A stretch of DNA of 64,000 nucleotides from Massilia sp. H-1 (GTDB taxonomy: Bacteria; Pseudomonadota; Gammaproteobacteria; Burkholderiales; Burkholderiaceae_D), in the NCBI GenBank assembly GCA_024703915.1, contig CP087969.1, positions 1-64,000 of the forward strand, given 5' to 3'. Below are positions 13,157 to 22,659 of this stretch, piece after piece (the first letter of the stretch is position 1; each line of letters opens with the position of its first letter). Below the pieces are notes generated by a model. That model was not told where the DNA came from, made no database searches, and saw only the letters and a program-made list of their open reading frames with translations. The position numbers and the translations under genes are program-made.

Positions 13157-13964
13157 ATGCCTGTTGATCACTACGAAAACTTCCCTGTCGCTTCTGTGTT
13201 ATTGCCAAAAAGGCTAGTGCTTAGGCCGTGGAGGCGATTTACGCCTTCGCCCGCAGCGCCGACGACCTGGCCGACGAAGGCGACGCCGCCCCGGCCGAAC
13301 GGCTGGCCGCGCTGGAAGCCTACGAAGCGGCGCTCGCATCGATCGCGCGGCGACACCCAGACCGATCCGATGTTCGCACGCCTGGCCGCGGTGATCGCCC
13401 AGTACCGCCTGCCGCTGCAACCGTTTCATGATCTGCTGTCGGCCTTCAAGCAAGACGTGGGCACCAAGCGCTACGCCAGTTTCCGACCTGCTGCTCGACT
13501 ATTGCCGCCGCTCGGCCAACCCGGTCGGCTTGCTGATGCTGTCGCTGTACGGCGCGGCCGACGCCCGCAATATCGCCGATTCGGATGCCATTTGTTCATC
13601 TTTACAGCTGATCAATTTCCTGCAAGACGTGGCGATCGACCGCGAGAAAGACCGCATCTATATTCCGCTGGACGACATGGCGCGCTTCGGCGTGACCCAG
13701 GCCCAGCTGGACGGCGCCGTGGCCGACGCCCGATTTTGCGCGCTGATGCAGTTTGAAATCGACCGCGCGCGCCATGATGCTGGGCGCGGCGCCGCTGGCC
13801 AAGCGCCTGCCGGGCCGCATCGGCTGGGAATTGCGGATGGTGGTCCAGGGCGGTTTACGCATCCTGGCGCGGATCGAGCGCGCGCAGTACGACGTGTTCC
13901 GGCGCCGCCCCAAGCTGGGCCTGGCGGACTGGTTCGTCATCGGCTGGCGCGCGTGTGCATGTAA
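13157..13964 (+). CDS. hpnC: Squalene synthase HpnC (presqualene-diphosphate pathway; frameshifts in sequence)
   Basis: HpnC, with HpnD and HpnE, turns farnesyl diphosphate into squalene for hopanoids: HpnD makes presqualene diphosphate, HpnC releases hydroxysqualene, HpnE reduces it. The start MPVDHYENFPVASVLLPKRL is typical HpnC. Further in are AVEAIYAFARSADDLADEGD, carrying the first Asp-rich motif, and LQLINFLQDVAIDREKDRIYIPLDDM, carrying the second. Breaks at 13220 (GCTTAGGCC), 13350, 13485 and 13770. The C-terminus probably ends WRALCM at 13964. First gene of hpnCDE. Confidence 0.92.
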
Positions 13965-14050
13965 GAAGATAAGAAAAACCGCCACCGCCGCCCTGCCCCG
14001 CGCTGCACTATAGAATAGCGGCTCCGAATTGAATACTTGCACTTTTGCCC

Positions 14051-14886
14051 ATGTCCCCAGACGAATACTGCCAACAAAAAACCGTCCAGAGCGGCTCCAG
14101 TTTTTATTACAGTTTCCTGTTCCTGCCCCAGGAACGCTAAGCGCACAGATCACCGCGCTGTACGCGTTCTGCCGCGAAGTGGACGATACGGTCGATGAAT
14201 GCACCGACCAGTCGATCGCCCGCATCAAGCTGGCCTGGTGGCGCAACGAGATTTCGTCCATGTACGCGGGCAAGCCGACCCACCCGGTCACTCAGGCCAT
14301 GGCGCCCCACCTGACGGTCTACGACCTGCAGGAAAAGCACATGCAGGCGATTATCGACGGCATGGAAATGGATCTGGACCAGACCCGCTACCTCGATTAC
14401 CCGGCCATGCAGAAATACTGCTGGCACGTGGCGAGCGTGGTCGGCATTCTGTCGGCCAGCATTTTCGGCGTCACCAATCCCAAGACGCTGGAGTACGCCG
14501 AAAAGCTGGGCCTGGCCTTCCAGCTCACCAACATCATCCGCGACGTGGGCGAAGACGCGCGCAAGGGCCGCATCTACCTGCCCGTCAACGAGCTGCAGCA
14601 GTTCAACGTGACGGCCGCCGACTTGCTCAACGCGCGCCACAGCGAGAAGTTCGAAGCGCTGATGCGCTTCCAGGTCGAACGCGCCAAGAAGGTGTACGAC
14701 GAAGCGTTTGCCCTGCTGCCCAAGGAAGACCGGCGCGCCCAGCGTCCGGGCCTGATGATGGCCGCGATCTACCGCACCGTGCTCGACGAAATCGAACGCG
14801 ACAACTTCCATGTGCTGACCCAGCGGATCTCGCTCACGCCGATCCGCAAGCTGTGGCTGGCGTGGAAGACTTACGTCCGTGGCTGA
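14051..14886 (+). CDS. hpnD: Presqualene diphosphate synthase HpnD (one frameshift in sequence)
   Basis: Head-to-head condensing prenyltransferase of the squalene/phytoene synthase family. Most of it is in one frame: LYAFCREVDDTVDECTD with the first DXXXD motif, and LGLAFQLTNIIRDVGEDARKGRIYLP with the second. The N-terminus starts MSPDEYCQQKTVQSGSSFYYSFLFLPQER at 14051. It is split from the rest at 14138, where GCTAAGCGC stands for GCCGGCGC. It ends TYVRG, and its stop overlaps the hpnE start by 8 bases. Confidence 0.95.
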
Positions 14887-16230
14887 CACCGGCAAGCACG
14901 CCGTCGTCGTGGGCGCTTACTGGGCTGGCACTGCAGCGCCGCTGTCGAACTGGCCGCGGTAAGCTACCAGGTAACGCTGCTGGAAGCGGCGCGCACGCTG
15001 GGCGGTCGCGCACGCGCGGTCGAGGTCAACGGCCAGCTGCTCGACAACGGCCAGCACATCCTGCTGGGCGCCTATGCCGAAACGCTGCGCCTGATGGCGC
15101 TGACCGGCATCGCGCGCGACCAGGCCCTGCTCACGCTGCCGCTGCAAATGCGCTACCCGCAACCGGGCCCCGGCATGGACTTCGTGGCGCCGCGCCTGCC
15201 CGCACCGCTGCACCTGGCGCTCGCCCTGCTGCGCGCCAAGGGGCTGGACCGGGAAGACAAGATGGCGCTGGCGCGCTTTTCCACGATCGCGCTGGATGGA
15301 CTGGCGCATGCACCAGGATTGCAGCGTCAGCGAGCTGCTCGCGCTACGACCAGACACCGCGCCTGATCGCGCTGATGTGGCGCCCGCTGTGCCTGGCCGC
15401 GCTCAATACGCCGCCGGAGCAGGCATCGGCCCAGGTGTTCCTGAACGTCCTGCGCGACAGCCTGGGCGCGCGGCGCGCCAGTTCCGACATGCTGATCCCG
15501 AAAACCGACCTGACGGCGCTGTTCCCGGCGGCGGCGGCGGCCTTCATCACCGCGCGCGGCGGTTCAGGTGCGCACCGGCGCCAAGGTCACCAGCGTTGGC
15601 ATGCAAGGCGGGCGCTGGACGGTCGCGGCCAGCGGCAGCGCGGTCGACGGCAGCTGGACGACCGGGGCCGATGCCGTGGTGCTGGTCGGCGGCGCGCCGT
15701 CCACGGCGCCCCTGCTGGCGCAACTGGGACAGACGGCGCTGGCCGAGCAGCTCGACAGCTTCAGCTACGAACCGATCACCACCTGCTATCTGCAATACCC
15801 GGCCGAAGCACCGCGCTCGACCTGCCGTTCTACGCCCTGGTCGACGATCCGGCCAGCGGCCACTGGGGCCAGTTCGTGTTCGACCGCGGCCAGCTCGACC
15901 GCGCCCAGGCCTAAGCATGTTCTCGGTTGTGATCAGCGCCTCGTCGGCGGCGGCGGACTTGTCGCGCGAACAACTGGCCGCGGCCATCGCGGCGCAGCTG
16001 GCCGCCGTGCTGGCCCGCCCGGAACTGGCCAGGCCGGTCTGGTCCCAGGTCATTACCGAGAAACGGGCCACTTTCGCCTGCACTCCGGGCCTGGCGCGCC
16101 CGGGCGTGGCTACCGCCCTGCATGGCCTTGCCATTGCTTGCATGACTATACCGCCAGCGACTATCCCGCCACCCTGGAAGCGGCCGTTCAGAGCGGCGTG
16201 GCCGCCGCCAAAGCGCTCCGGGGCAAGTAA
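14879..16230 (+). CDS. hpnE: Hydroxysqualene dehydroxylase HpnE, FAD-dependent (frameshifts in sequence)
   Basis: Amine-oxidase-fold flavoprotein that reduces hydroxysqualene to squalene. GTG start VADTGKHAVVVGAGWAGLSAAVELAAAGY (Rossmann FAD motif GxGxxG after correction), then LLEAARTLGGRARAVE and LLDNGQHILLGAY. The C-terminal FAD segment (CTPGLARPGVATALHGLALAGDYTASDYPATLE) is partly corrupted at 16135. Breaks at 14925, 14961, 15300, 15345, 15565, 15810 and 15913. The last is in-frame AQ-AGMFSVV with GCCGGC read as GCCTAAGC. About 445 residues; translationally coupled to hpnD. Confidence 0.93.
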
Positions 16231-16376
16231 GCCAGGGCGCCAAGCACGCACGGCTGTCGCCCCATTCTGTCGTTTGCCCCGCGTTTTATGCAGACTGTCG
16301 CATTCCGGTGGTGACTGGACGGGTGTTCTCGTAAAGTAACACCATCGACATTCGCTCCTTGAAACGGGATTGCAAA

Positions 16377-16524
16377 ATGAACATCACCCTGGGATTACGT
16401 GCGCTGACCTTGCTGGCCTTTGTTGCCGCAAGTACCGCTGTGATCGTCGTGCCGGAACTGATCAGGGGCCAGCGCCGCCGACACCGACGTGCTTGACTTG
16501 ATCTTTGCGATCAACCATTCCTGA
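16377..16524 (+). CDS. Small membrane-anchored protein, unknown function
   Basis: A short frame starts MNITLGLRALTLLAFVAAST with a hydrophobic N-terminal segment. The raw frame ends at about 39 residues in an Arg-rich tail. If one extra base in the GGGGCC run at 16466 is removed, it reads on as SAADTDVLDLIFAINHS to the TGA at 16522, 27 bases before the DUF1700 gene. An in-operon small protein is plausible. I do not recognise it. Confidence 0.45.
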
Positions 16525-16550
16525 GCCACACGCCAACGGAGCCTTGCAGC

Positions 16551-17454
16551 ATGGACAAGACTGAATACCTCGACGCGCTCAAGCGCGCAATGACCGGCCT
16601 GGCGCCGGAAGCGCAAGCCAAGACGCTCGCCTTTTACGAACAGCGCTTCGTCGACGGCGTGGCCATGCTACCGCAGCGAAGCGGACATCGCCGCCGAACA
16701 GGACGATCCGAGAAAGATCGCCATGACCTTGCGCGCCAACAGCCACATGGCCGCATTCGAACAAAAGCGCAATCCGGCCAATTTCGTGCGCATGGCCTTC
16801 GCGGCCGTCGGCCTGGCGATCTTCAACCTGTTCATGGTGGTTCCGGCAGCAGTCTACGCGGCCGTGGTCACCACGATGTACATCTGCGGCCTGACCTTCT
16901 ACCTGGCCGGCGCGGCGATCACGGCGGGCGGCCTGTCGGGCTCCGACGAAATCCGGATCGACGGCCAGCTGCGCCACATCCTGTCCGAAGCGATCACGCT
17001 CGACAACGGCGACGACATGCCGTCCCGGGTCACCATCGACGAAGACGGCATCCGCATCATTACCGAGCGCGCCGAGATCGACAAGCGGCGCGAAGCGGTA
17101 TCCGACGCAGCATCCGAAGCGGTAACCGAAGCGGCCTCCGACGCGGAAAACGCCGCCAGCGAAGCGGCCGACGCGGCCAATGCGGCCGAGCGCGCCTCGG
17201 CCTCGGTCGAAGCCGATCCGATCGACGCCCTGGCCCACAAAGCGGCCCGCCGCGCCGAGACCGTCGTCAGCGACAAGATCGCGTCCGCCAGCGAGATGGA
17301 CGATGAATCGCGGGCCACGCAAGTGTTTATCGGCATCGCCCTGGTCCTGGGCGGCATCGTCCTTCTGCTGCTCAGCCTGGTCATCACGCGCTATACCTTT
17401 ATCGGCATCAAGCGCTACATCGAAATGAATATCTCCCTGCTCAAGGGCACCTGA
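16551..17454 (+). CDS. DUF1700 (HAAS domain) membrane protein (frameshift in sequence)
   Basis: HAAS-domain proteins are membrane proteins usually paired with a PadR regulator and DUF2807/DUF4097 proteins in envelope-stress loci. The N-terminal helical domain is MDKTEYLDALKRAMTGLAPE ... AFYEQRFVDGVA, then a break near 16668 (GCTACCGCAGCG), ADIAAEQDDPRKIAMTL, two central TM helices (16795-16940) and an Ala/Glu-rich periplasmic stretch that looks coiled-coil (17090-17230). The C-terminal TM helix is IGIALVLGGIVLLLLSLV. About 300 residues. It is 18 bases upstream of the DUF2807 gene. Confidence 0.82.
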
Positions 17455-17472
17455 AACCGGATCGGAATCATC

Positions 17473-18351
17473 ATGCGTACCTTACTCAAAATCGGCTTCG
17501 GCCTGCTGGCCTTGTCAGTACTGCTGATCGGCCTCATGTTCAGCTTCCTGCGCACCCACGGCAGCACCAGCCGCGCCAATCCGGAAGGCCGGACGGTCGC
17601 CAGCGAAACGCGCCCCATTACCGAAGAGGTCAGCGACATCGACCTGTCCGGCCCGATCGACATGACGCTGCGCCAGGGCGCGATCGCCTCGATGTCGGTG
17701 CGCGGCGAACAGCGCCTGCTTGGCAACATCGACACCAGCCAGGATGGCAGCAAGCTGAGCATCGGCACCAAGGGCATGCTGCTGCACCACCGCCAGCCGC
17801 TGCAAGTGGTGTTGGTATTGCCATCGATCACCAGCCTGAAGATCCGCGGCAGCGGCGACAGCACCATCAACGGCTTCAGCGGCGAGAAGGTCGACGTCCA
17901 GCTGTATGGCTCGGGCAACGTCAAATTCAACGGCCGCTACAAGGATGTGGCCGCCAGCGTGATCGGCAGCGGCGACATGGAAATGAATGGCGGCGCCAGC
18001 GACAAGGTGGAAGTGGCGCTGGTCGGTTCCGGCCAGATGACGGTGGTCGGCCAGTGCAAGCGCTTCAAGGCCGAGCAGAGCGGCACCGGCGCCCTCGACG
18101 CCGAACACCTGGCCGCGGACGCGACCGAAGTGAACCTGCGCGGCTCGGGCAACTCGGTGGTGCAGGCCCGCAAGACGGCCGACGTCACCCTGCGCGGCAC
18201 CGGCGACGTACAAGTGCTGGGCAACCCCGATGCACGCACCGTCAACCGTTCCGGCAGCGGCGAAGTGACGTTCCGACGACGAGTAAGCAGCCAGTCCAGC
18301 GCCCCGCGCCCCGCCGCGCGGCCGCTGGCAAAGCAGGCAGTGAGCAGATAG
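17473..18351 (+). CDS. DUF2807 auto-transporter-adhesin head GIN domain protein
   Basis: N-terminal TM anchor ([23 protein letters not shown]), then a right-handed beta-solenoid of DUF2807 repeats with recurring G-S-G turns ([63 protein letters not shown]). The family faces the periplasm and function is poorly known. The natural end is probably near VTF at about 18285. The extra tail runs antisense into the convergent flavoprotein and contains GTAAGCAGCC at 18291, a likely bad base. Confidence 0.85.
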   Translation: MRTLLKIGFGLLALSVLLIGLMFSFLRTHGSTSRANPEGRTVASETRPITEEVSDIDLSGPIDMTLRQGAIASMSVRGEQRLLGNIDTSQDGSKLSIGTKGMLLHHRQPLQVVLVLPSITSLKIRGSGDSTINGFSGEKVDVQLYGSGNVKFNGRYKDVAASVIGSGDMEMNGGASDKVEVALVGSGQMTVVGQCKRFKAEQSGTGALDAEHLAADATEVNLRGSGNSVVQARKTADVTLRGTGDVQVLGNPDARTVNRSGSGEVTFRRRVSSQSSAPRPAARPLAKQAVSR

Positions 18352-19517
18352 CCCCCGGTCGGCGCTTCCCAGTCGATCATTTCCCCCGCAACGAACACTC
18401 CCGGCACGGCCCGCAGCATGGCGCTGGCCGGGTCGATCGCGTCGAAAACGCACGCCATGCCGGCTGCTGATGGCTTCGTCGATCGGACGCGCGCCTGAGC
18501 ACCAGCGGCAGCATCTTGAGAGCCGCGGCCAGGCGCGCGCTGTCGGCGAATTCGGCAGCCGACAGGCATTCGCGCAGCAGTCCCGATTTGACGCCCTTGA
18601 TCCCGAGCCGCTTTGCAGGTGCGACGACATCGAGCGCGCGCGCCGCGGGGCGCGTGACTTCCTCGAACACCTTGTCGGCGCTGAAATCCGGCACCAGGTC
18701 GAGCCAGATGGTGGCCTGGCCCTGGGTGGCGATCTGCGCGCGCACGTCGGCCGAGATCGCATAGATCAGGCTGCCCTCCACACCCGTGGCCGTGACCACG
18801 AACTGGCCCTGGCGGCGCTGCACCGCGCCGTGCGCGCCGGTCCAGCTGACGGCCACCGTGGTCAGGGGCGCGCCCGCGTGGCGGCTGCTGAAATGGTCAC
18901 TCCAGTCGGTGTCGAAGCCGCAGTTCGATGGCTGCAGCGGCGCCACGTCCACGTTCTTTTCCGCCAGCAGCGGCACCCAGGCCCCGTCCGAGCCCAGCCG
19001 CGCCCAGCTGGCTCCGCCCAGCGCCAGGATGACCGCGTCGGCCTGCACGGCGATCTCGCCGTCGGGCGTGGCGAAGCGCAGCGGTCCCCGTTCCAGCCCA
19101 GCCAGCGGTGGCGCATGTGCAATTGCACGCCCGCTTCGCGCAAGCGGTGCAGCCAGGCGCGCAGCAGCGGCGCGGCCTTCATATCGGTGGGGAAGACGCG
19201 GCCGGAGGTGCCGACGAAGGTGTCCACCCCGAGGCCGTGAATCCAGTCGCGCACGGCGGCGGCGTCGAAGCTGGCCAGCCAGGGCGCCACCTCGGGTTCG
19301 CGCGCCGCAGCGCGTGCGGCGAATGCCGCAGGCGGTTCGGAATGGGTGATGTTCATGCCGCCCTTGCTTAGCCAGCAGGAACTTGCGGCCGACCGAGGGC
19401 ATGGCGTCGTACAGGTCGACCTGCGCGCCACCCTGGCTGAGGACTTCGGCGGCCATCAGGCCAGCAGGGACCGCCGCCGATGACGGCGACGCGGGAACGT
19501 TCGGGGAGAGTGAGCAT
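18290..19517 (-). CDS. HI0933-like / TIGR03862 family FAD-dependent flavoprotein (frameshifts in sequence)
   Basis: Predicted NAD(P)/FAD-dependent oxidoreductase of unknown substrate. Start [30 protein letters not shown] (FAD Rossmann motif), then the family signature [19 protein letters not shown], broken at 19369 where GCCGGC reads GCTAAGC. The C-terminal FAD segment is [33 protein letters not shown]. Breaks at 19465, 19369, 19090, 18890, 18605, 18500 and 18455. The exact stop is unclear because of a suspect site at 18291; about 405 residues. Convergent with the DUF2807 gene. Confidence 0.85.
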
Positions 19518-19620
19518 CGGTGTTGGTTCTGGGGCACGCGAAAAAGATGTAAAGGAAGCTTGACATCGGAATCGAAGGTGCCTAACATGTAAAGCATACT
19601 TTACTACATGGAGAGACGAA

Positions 19621-20010
19621 ATGCACGAGCAAAAAGTCCGCAAAGCCTACAACACCGAGATGGTCGGCGCCCTTGCCATCTACGCGCTGATGCTGGTGCT
19701 GTCGATCCGCTTCGGGCGCCCGATGGACGGCGGCGTGCTGCGCACCATCGTGCTGGCCAGCCCCATGACCGGCTTCTTCCTGGCCGTCTGGGCCGTCGCC
19801 CGCCAGCTGCGCCGGGTCGACGAATTCCAGCGCCAGATGATACTTGAGAACCTGGCCTTCGCGGCGGCGGTGACGGCTTGCGCCAGCTTCACCTACGGCT
19901 TCCTCGAGACGGTAAGCTACCAGAAGCTGTCGATGTTCTGGGTCTGGATGGTCATGGGCGGCGCCTGGGCCGTGATCACCTTCGCGCGCTGCAGGCTCGG
20001 TCGTGGATAA
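19621..20010 (+). CDS. Four-helix small membrane protein, unknown function
   Basis: 129 residues starting MHEQKVRKAYNTEMVGALAIY. Four hydrophobic segments follow: GALAIYALMLVLSI, LASPMTGFFLAVWAVA, LAFAAAVTACASFTYGF and FWVWMVMGGAWAVITFA. Its stop overlaps the GTG start of the XRE regulator by 8 bases. This two-gene form (small membrane protein plus 60-70 residue XRE regulator) recurs in many bacteria, so co-regulation is likely. Biochemical role unknown. Confidence 0.8.
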   Translation: MHEQKVRKAYNTEMVGALAIYALMLVLSIRFGRPMDGGVLRTIVLASPMTGFFLAVWAVARQLRRVDEFQRQMILENLAFAAAVTACASFTYGFLETVSYQKLSMFWVWMVMGGAWAVITFARCRLGRG

Positions 20011-20206
20011 CGCCGTCCGCGCCCTGCGCACAGAACTCGGCTGGAGCCAGGCCCACCTGGCCGACCTGCTGAAAGTGTCGCGCCAGACCATCAACGCCAT
20101 CGAGACCGGCCGTTACGACCCGAGCTTGCCGCTGGCGTTTTCCATCTCGCGGCTGTTTTCGAAACCGATCGAAGCCATTTTCACACCCGAACAGGAGTCT
20201 TCATGA
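20003..20206 (+). CDS. XRE-family helix-turn-helix regulator (67 aa)
   Basis: Single-domain Cro/CI-type regulator: LRTELGWSQAHLADLLKVSRQTINAIETGRYDPSLPLAF contains the whole HTH. GTG start at 20003 inside the end of the membrane-protein gene; its stop overlaps the start of the next ORF (ATGA at 20203). Length and ending (KPIEAIFTPEQE) match the YozG/small XRE type. It probably autoregulates this three-gene unit. Confidence 0.9.
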   Translation: MDNAVRALRTELGWSQAHLADLLKVSRQTINAIETGRYDPSLPLAFSISRLFSKPIEAIFTPEQESS

Positions 20207-21213
20207 TTGCCCGCCTTCTCCTTGCCCTGACGCTGAGCGTCGCGGCCCCCACGTTTGCCGAAGAACCGAACCGCTTTGCTTTCACCCAGAGCGCCGCCGA
20301 GCGCATCGAGATCGGCGCCACCCTGGCCGAGCGTTTCGGCAGCGGCCCGGTGGCCGTGATCCTGATTCCCGGCCTGGCCAGCGGCCCCTGGGCCTGGCAG
20401 GACGCCGTCAACGATCTCAAGAAGGACCACACGGTCTATGTGCTGACGCTGCCCGGCTTTGACGGCCGCCCGGCAGTGGCTAAGCCTGCCGGCATCGGCG
20501 CGGCCCAGGAAGCGCTGCGCGAACTGATCGCCTCGCGCAAGCTCGACCGGCCCGTGCTGATCGGGCACAGCCTGGGCGGCACGCTGTCGCTGGGCTTCGC
20601 GGCCCGGCATCCGGACCTGGTGCGCGGCGTGGTTTCGCTGGACGGCTTGCCCCTGTTCCCGGGTACCGAAGACTGGGACCTCAAGCGGCGCGGCGGCGTG
20701 GCAGCCGCCATCGCCCAGCGCAAGCGGCGCCCGCCCGCGCAATTCGCGGCCGAACAGCAGCAGTACATGCGCGGGATCGGGGTGACGGACATGGCGCGCG
20801 CCGACGAACTGGCCAAACTGACGGCCAGGAGCGATCCGGCGGCCGTGATGCGCTACGTGGGGGAAGTGATGACGCTCGATCTGCGCCCGGTACTGGCCAG
20901 TATCAAGGCGCCGGTGCTGGTGCTCTCGCCCTACCTGCAGCTCGACGCCGACCAGCAAACCATGACCGAAGCGTCCAAGACCGCGTACTACACGGCCCTG
21001 ATGGACGGCACGCCGAATCTGAAAGTGGTGTCCGTGCCCCAGGCCCGGCATTTCGCGATGTTCGATCAGCCGCAGCTGGTCAATGGCGCGATCCGCGATT
21101 TTCTCAAGACGCTGGAAGTAGGCGAAGCGGGCGATCAGCCGCCGGTGACGGGCGGGAAGAAGGCCACTTCCCCGCCGTCCTGGATGACGGTCTCCGGAAT
21201 GCACATCACCTGA
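20203..21213 (+). CDS. Secreted alpha/beta hydrolase
   Basis: Signal peptide MIARLLLALTLSVAAPTFA, then an alpha/beta hydrolase fold: oxyanion region VILIPGLASGPWAWQ, nucleophile elbow LIGHSLGGTLSLG, acidic residue in the PVLVLSPYLQLD region and catalytic His in PQARHFAMFDQP. Substrate unknown. The last ~26 residues overlap the 3' end of moaD on the other strand. The natural end is probably around FLKTLEVG at 21125, with a base error at the stop. Coupled to the XRE gene by ATGA. Confidence 0.88.
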   Translation: MIARLLLALTLSVAAPTFAEEPNRFAFTQSAAERIEIGATLAERFGSGPVAVILIPGLASGPWAWQDAVNDLKKDHTVYVLTLPGFDGRPAVAKPAGIGAAQEALRELIASRKLDRPVLIGHSLGGTLSLGFAARHPDLVRGVVSLDGLPLFPGTEDWDLKRRGGVAAAIAQRKRRPPAQFAAEQQQYMRGIGVTDMARADELAKLTARSDPAAVMRYVGEVMTLDLRPVLASIKAPVLVLSPYLQLDADQQTMTEASKTAYYTALMDGTPNLKVVSVPQARHFAMFDQPQLVNGAIRDFLKTLEVGEAGDQPPVTGGKKATSPPSWMTVSGMHIT

Positions 21214-21392
21214 TTGAAGGCCATGCGCAGCGGCTTTTCATCGGCCAGCGCGCTGGCCCAGACGCCGCCGCGCTTTTGCAGCAGCTCGCGTACCGCCCTC
21301 ACCGTCAGCACCCCTTCGGGTAGCGCCAGAGTCTCGCTGGCCGTGCCCAGTTCCTCGCGGACGCTGGCAAAAAAACGCAATGCTATTTTCAT
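21135..21392 (-). CDS. moaD: MoaD, molybdopterin synthase small subunit
   Basis: Ubiquitin-like sulfur carrier for molybdopterin; the C-terminal Gly-Gly is adenylated and thiocarboxylated. 85 residues, start MKIALRFFASVREELG, internal AFNQVMCIPETVIQDGGEVAFFPPVTGG ending in the required GG. It follows moeA by 7 bases on the same strand. moaE is probably next, but the region is occupied by the convergent hydrolase. Confidence 0.95.
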   Translation of the reverse strand: MKIALRFFASVREELGTASETLALPEGVLTVRAVRELLQKRGGVWASALADEKPLRMAFNQVMCIPETVIQDGGEVAFFPPVTGG

Positions 21393-21399
21393 CTCTTAC

Positions 21400-22659
21400 C
21401 TAATGAAGTAATTCGCTGAACGGAATGAAGCGCACGGTATCATGCGATGGGCTATCGTTTGTCCAGGTGGATTGTCGACCAGGCCGTCGCCCCAGACGGT
21501 CGACGTCAGCACGCCCGAACCCTGGTTCGGGAACAGCTCCAGGCCCATAAGCATCATTGGTGCGCACGCGCAGGAATTCGTTGCGGCGGTCGGCCTTGGG
21601 CCAGTTGAAGTCGGCGCGCATGGCGTACGAACGGGGCGCGGCCGATCCGCTCACACCCTGCAGGCGCAGTATAAACGGCCGCACGAACAGCAGGAAGGTG
21701 ATAAAGCTCGACACGGGATTACCCGGCAAGCCGAGGAAGAAGGCCGATCCGCCTTCGCGCCGCACTTCGCCGAAGGCCAGCGGTTTGCCCGGCTTGACCG
21801 CGATCTGCCACAGGTTCAGGCGCCCTTCCGCTTCCACGGCTAGGCTTGATGTGATCCTCTTCGCCGACCGACACGCCGCCCGAGGTGATGATCAGATCGT
21901 TCTCGCGCGCGGCATTGCGCAGCGTGTCGCGGGTGGCCGCGAGCGTGTCGGGCACGATGCCGAAGTCGGCCAGTGCGCAGCCCAGGTTTTCGAGCAGGGC
22001 GCGCAGCAAAAGCGGTTCGAATTGTAGATGGCGCCAGTGGCAGCTGGCCGCCCGGCGCCTCGCCCGGCATCACCAGCTCGTCGCCGGTGAAGAACACGGC
22101 CACGCGCAGCTTGCGGTACACCGGCAGGCTGGCCAGTCCGACCGATGCGGCCAAGCCCAGCTCCTGGCTGCGCAGGCGCGTGCTTACCGCCAGGATCACG
22201 GAGCGCTGGTGATGTCTTCGCCGCTGCGGCGTATCCATTCGCCGCTTTTGGGGGTATGCCGGACCGTGACCACGCCGCCGGTCGACGCTTCGCACTGCTC
22301 CTGCATCACGACCGCGTCCGCCCCTTCGGGGATCATCGCGCCGGTGAAGATGCGGGCGGCGTGGCCGGGCGCGAGAAACTGGCCCACCTGGCTAGAGCCG
22401 GAATGCGCTGGCTGACGGTCAGCGTGGCGTCGCCGCTGGCGCAGTCGGCTGCGCGCACGGCGTAGCCGTCCATCTGGGTGTTGTCGGCCGAGGGCACGTT
22501 GATGGTCGAGGCCTGGGCTTCGGCCAGCACGCGGCCGTTGGCGACCAGGGTGGGGATGATTTCAGTCGCCCCGGGCGCGCGCGCGGCGGCCAGCATGAAG
22601 TCGAGCGCCTCCTGGACCGACAGCATGGGTGGGCGCTTGGCTGCGTCGCTCATGGTCAC
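21400..22659 (-). CDS. moeA: MoeA, molybdopterin molybdenumtransferase (frameshifts in sequence)
   Basis: Inserts molybdate into adenylylated molybdopterin. The N-terminal part is clear: MLSVQEALDFMLAAARAPG, SADNTQMDGYAVRAADC, ARIFTGAMIPEGADAVVMQE. The central domain keeps LIITSGGVSVGEEDHIK, broken after at 21840. The C-terminus ends DTVRFIPFSELLH. Breaks near 22393, 22195, 22025, 21840, 21550 and 21475. About 420 residues. Forms an operon with moaD; its start overlaps the thrC stop by 4 bases. Confidence 0.93.

Noticed and set aside
14199-15914. A 571-codon open frame in the second frame of hpnD/hpnE
   Set aside because: It is Arg/Gly/Ala-rich text of the kind produced by a shifted high-GC frame. 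hpnD and hpnE in the proper frames explain the region.
17515-18762. A 415-codon minus-strand frame opposite the DUF2807 gene
   Set aside because: Low-complexity Ala/Gly/His composition and no family motif. The plus-strand DUF2807 repeats are clear.
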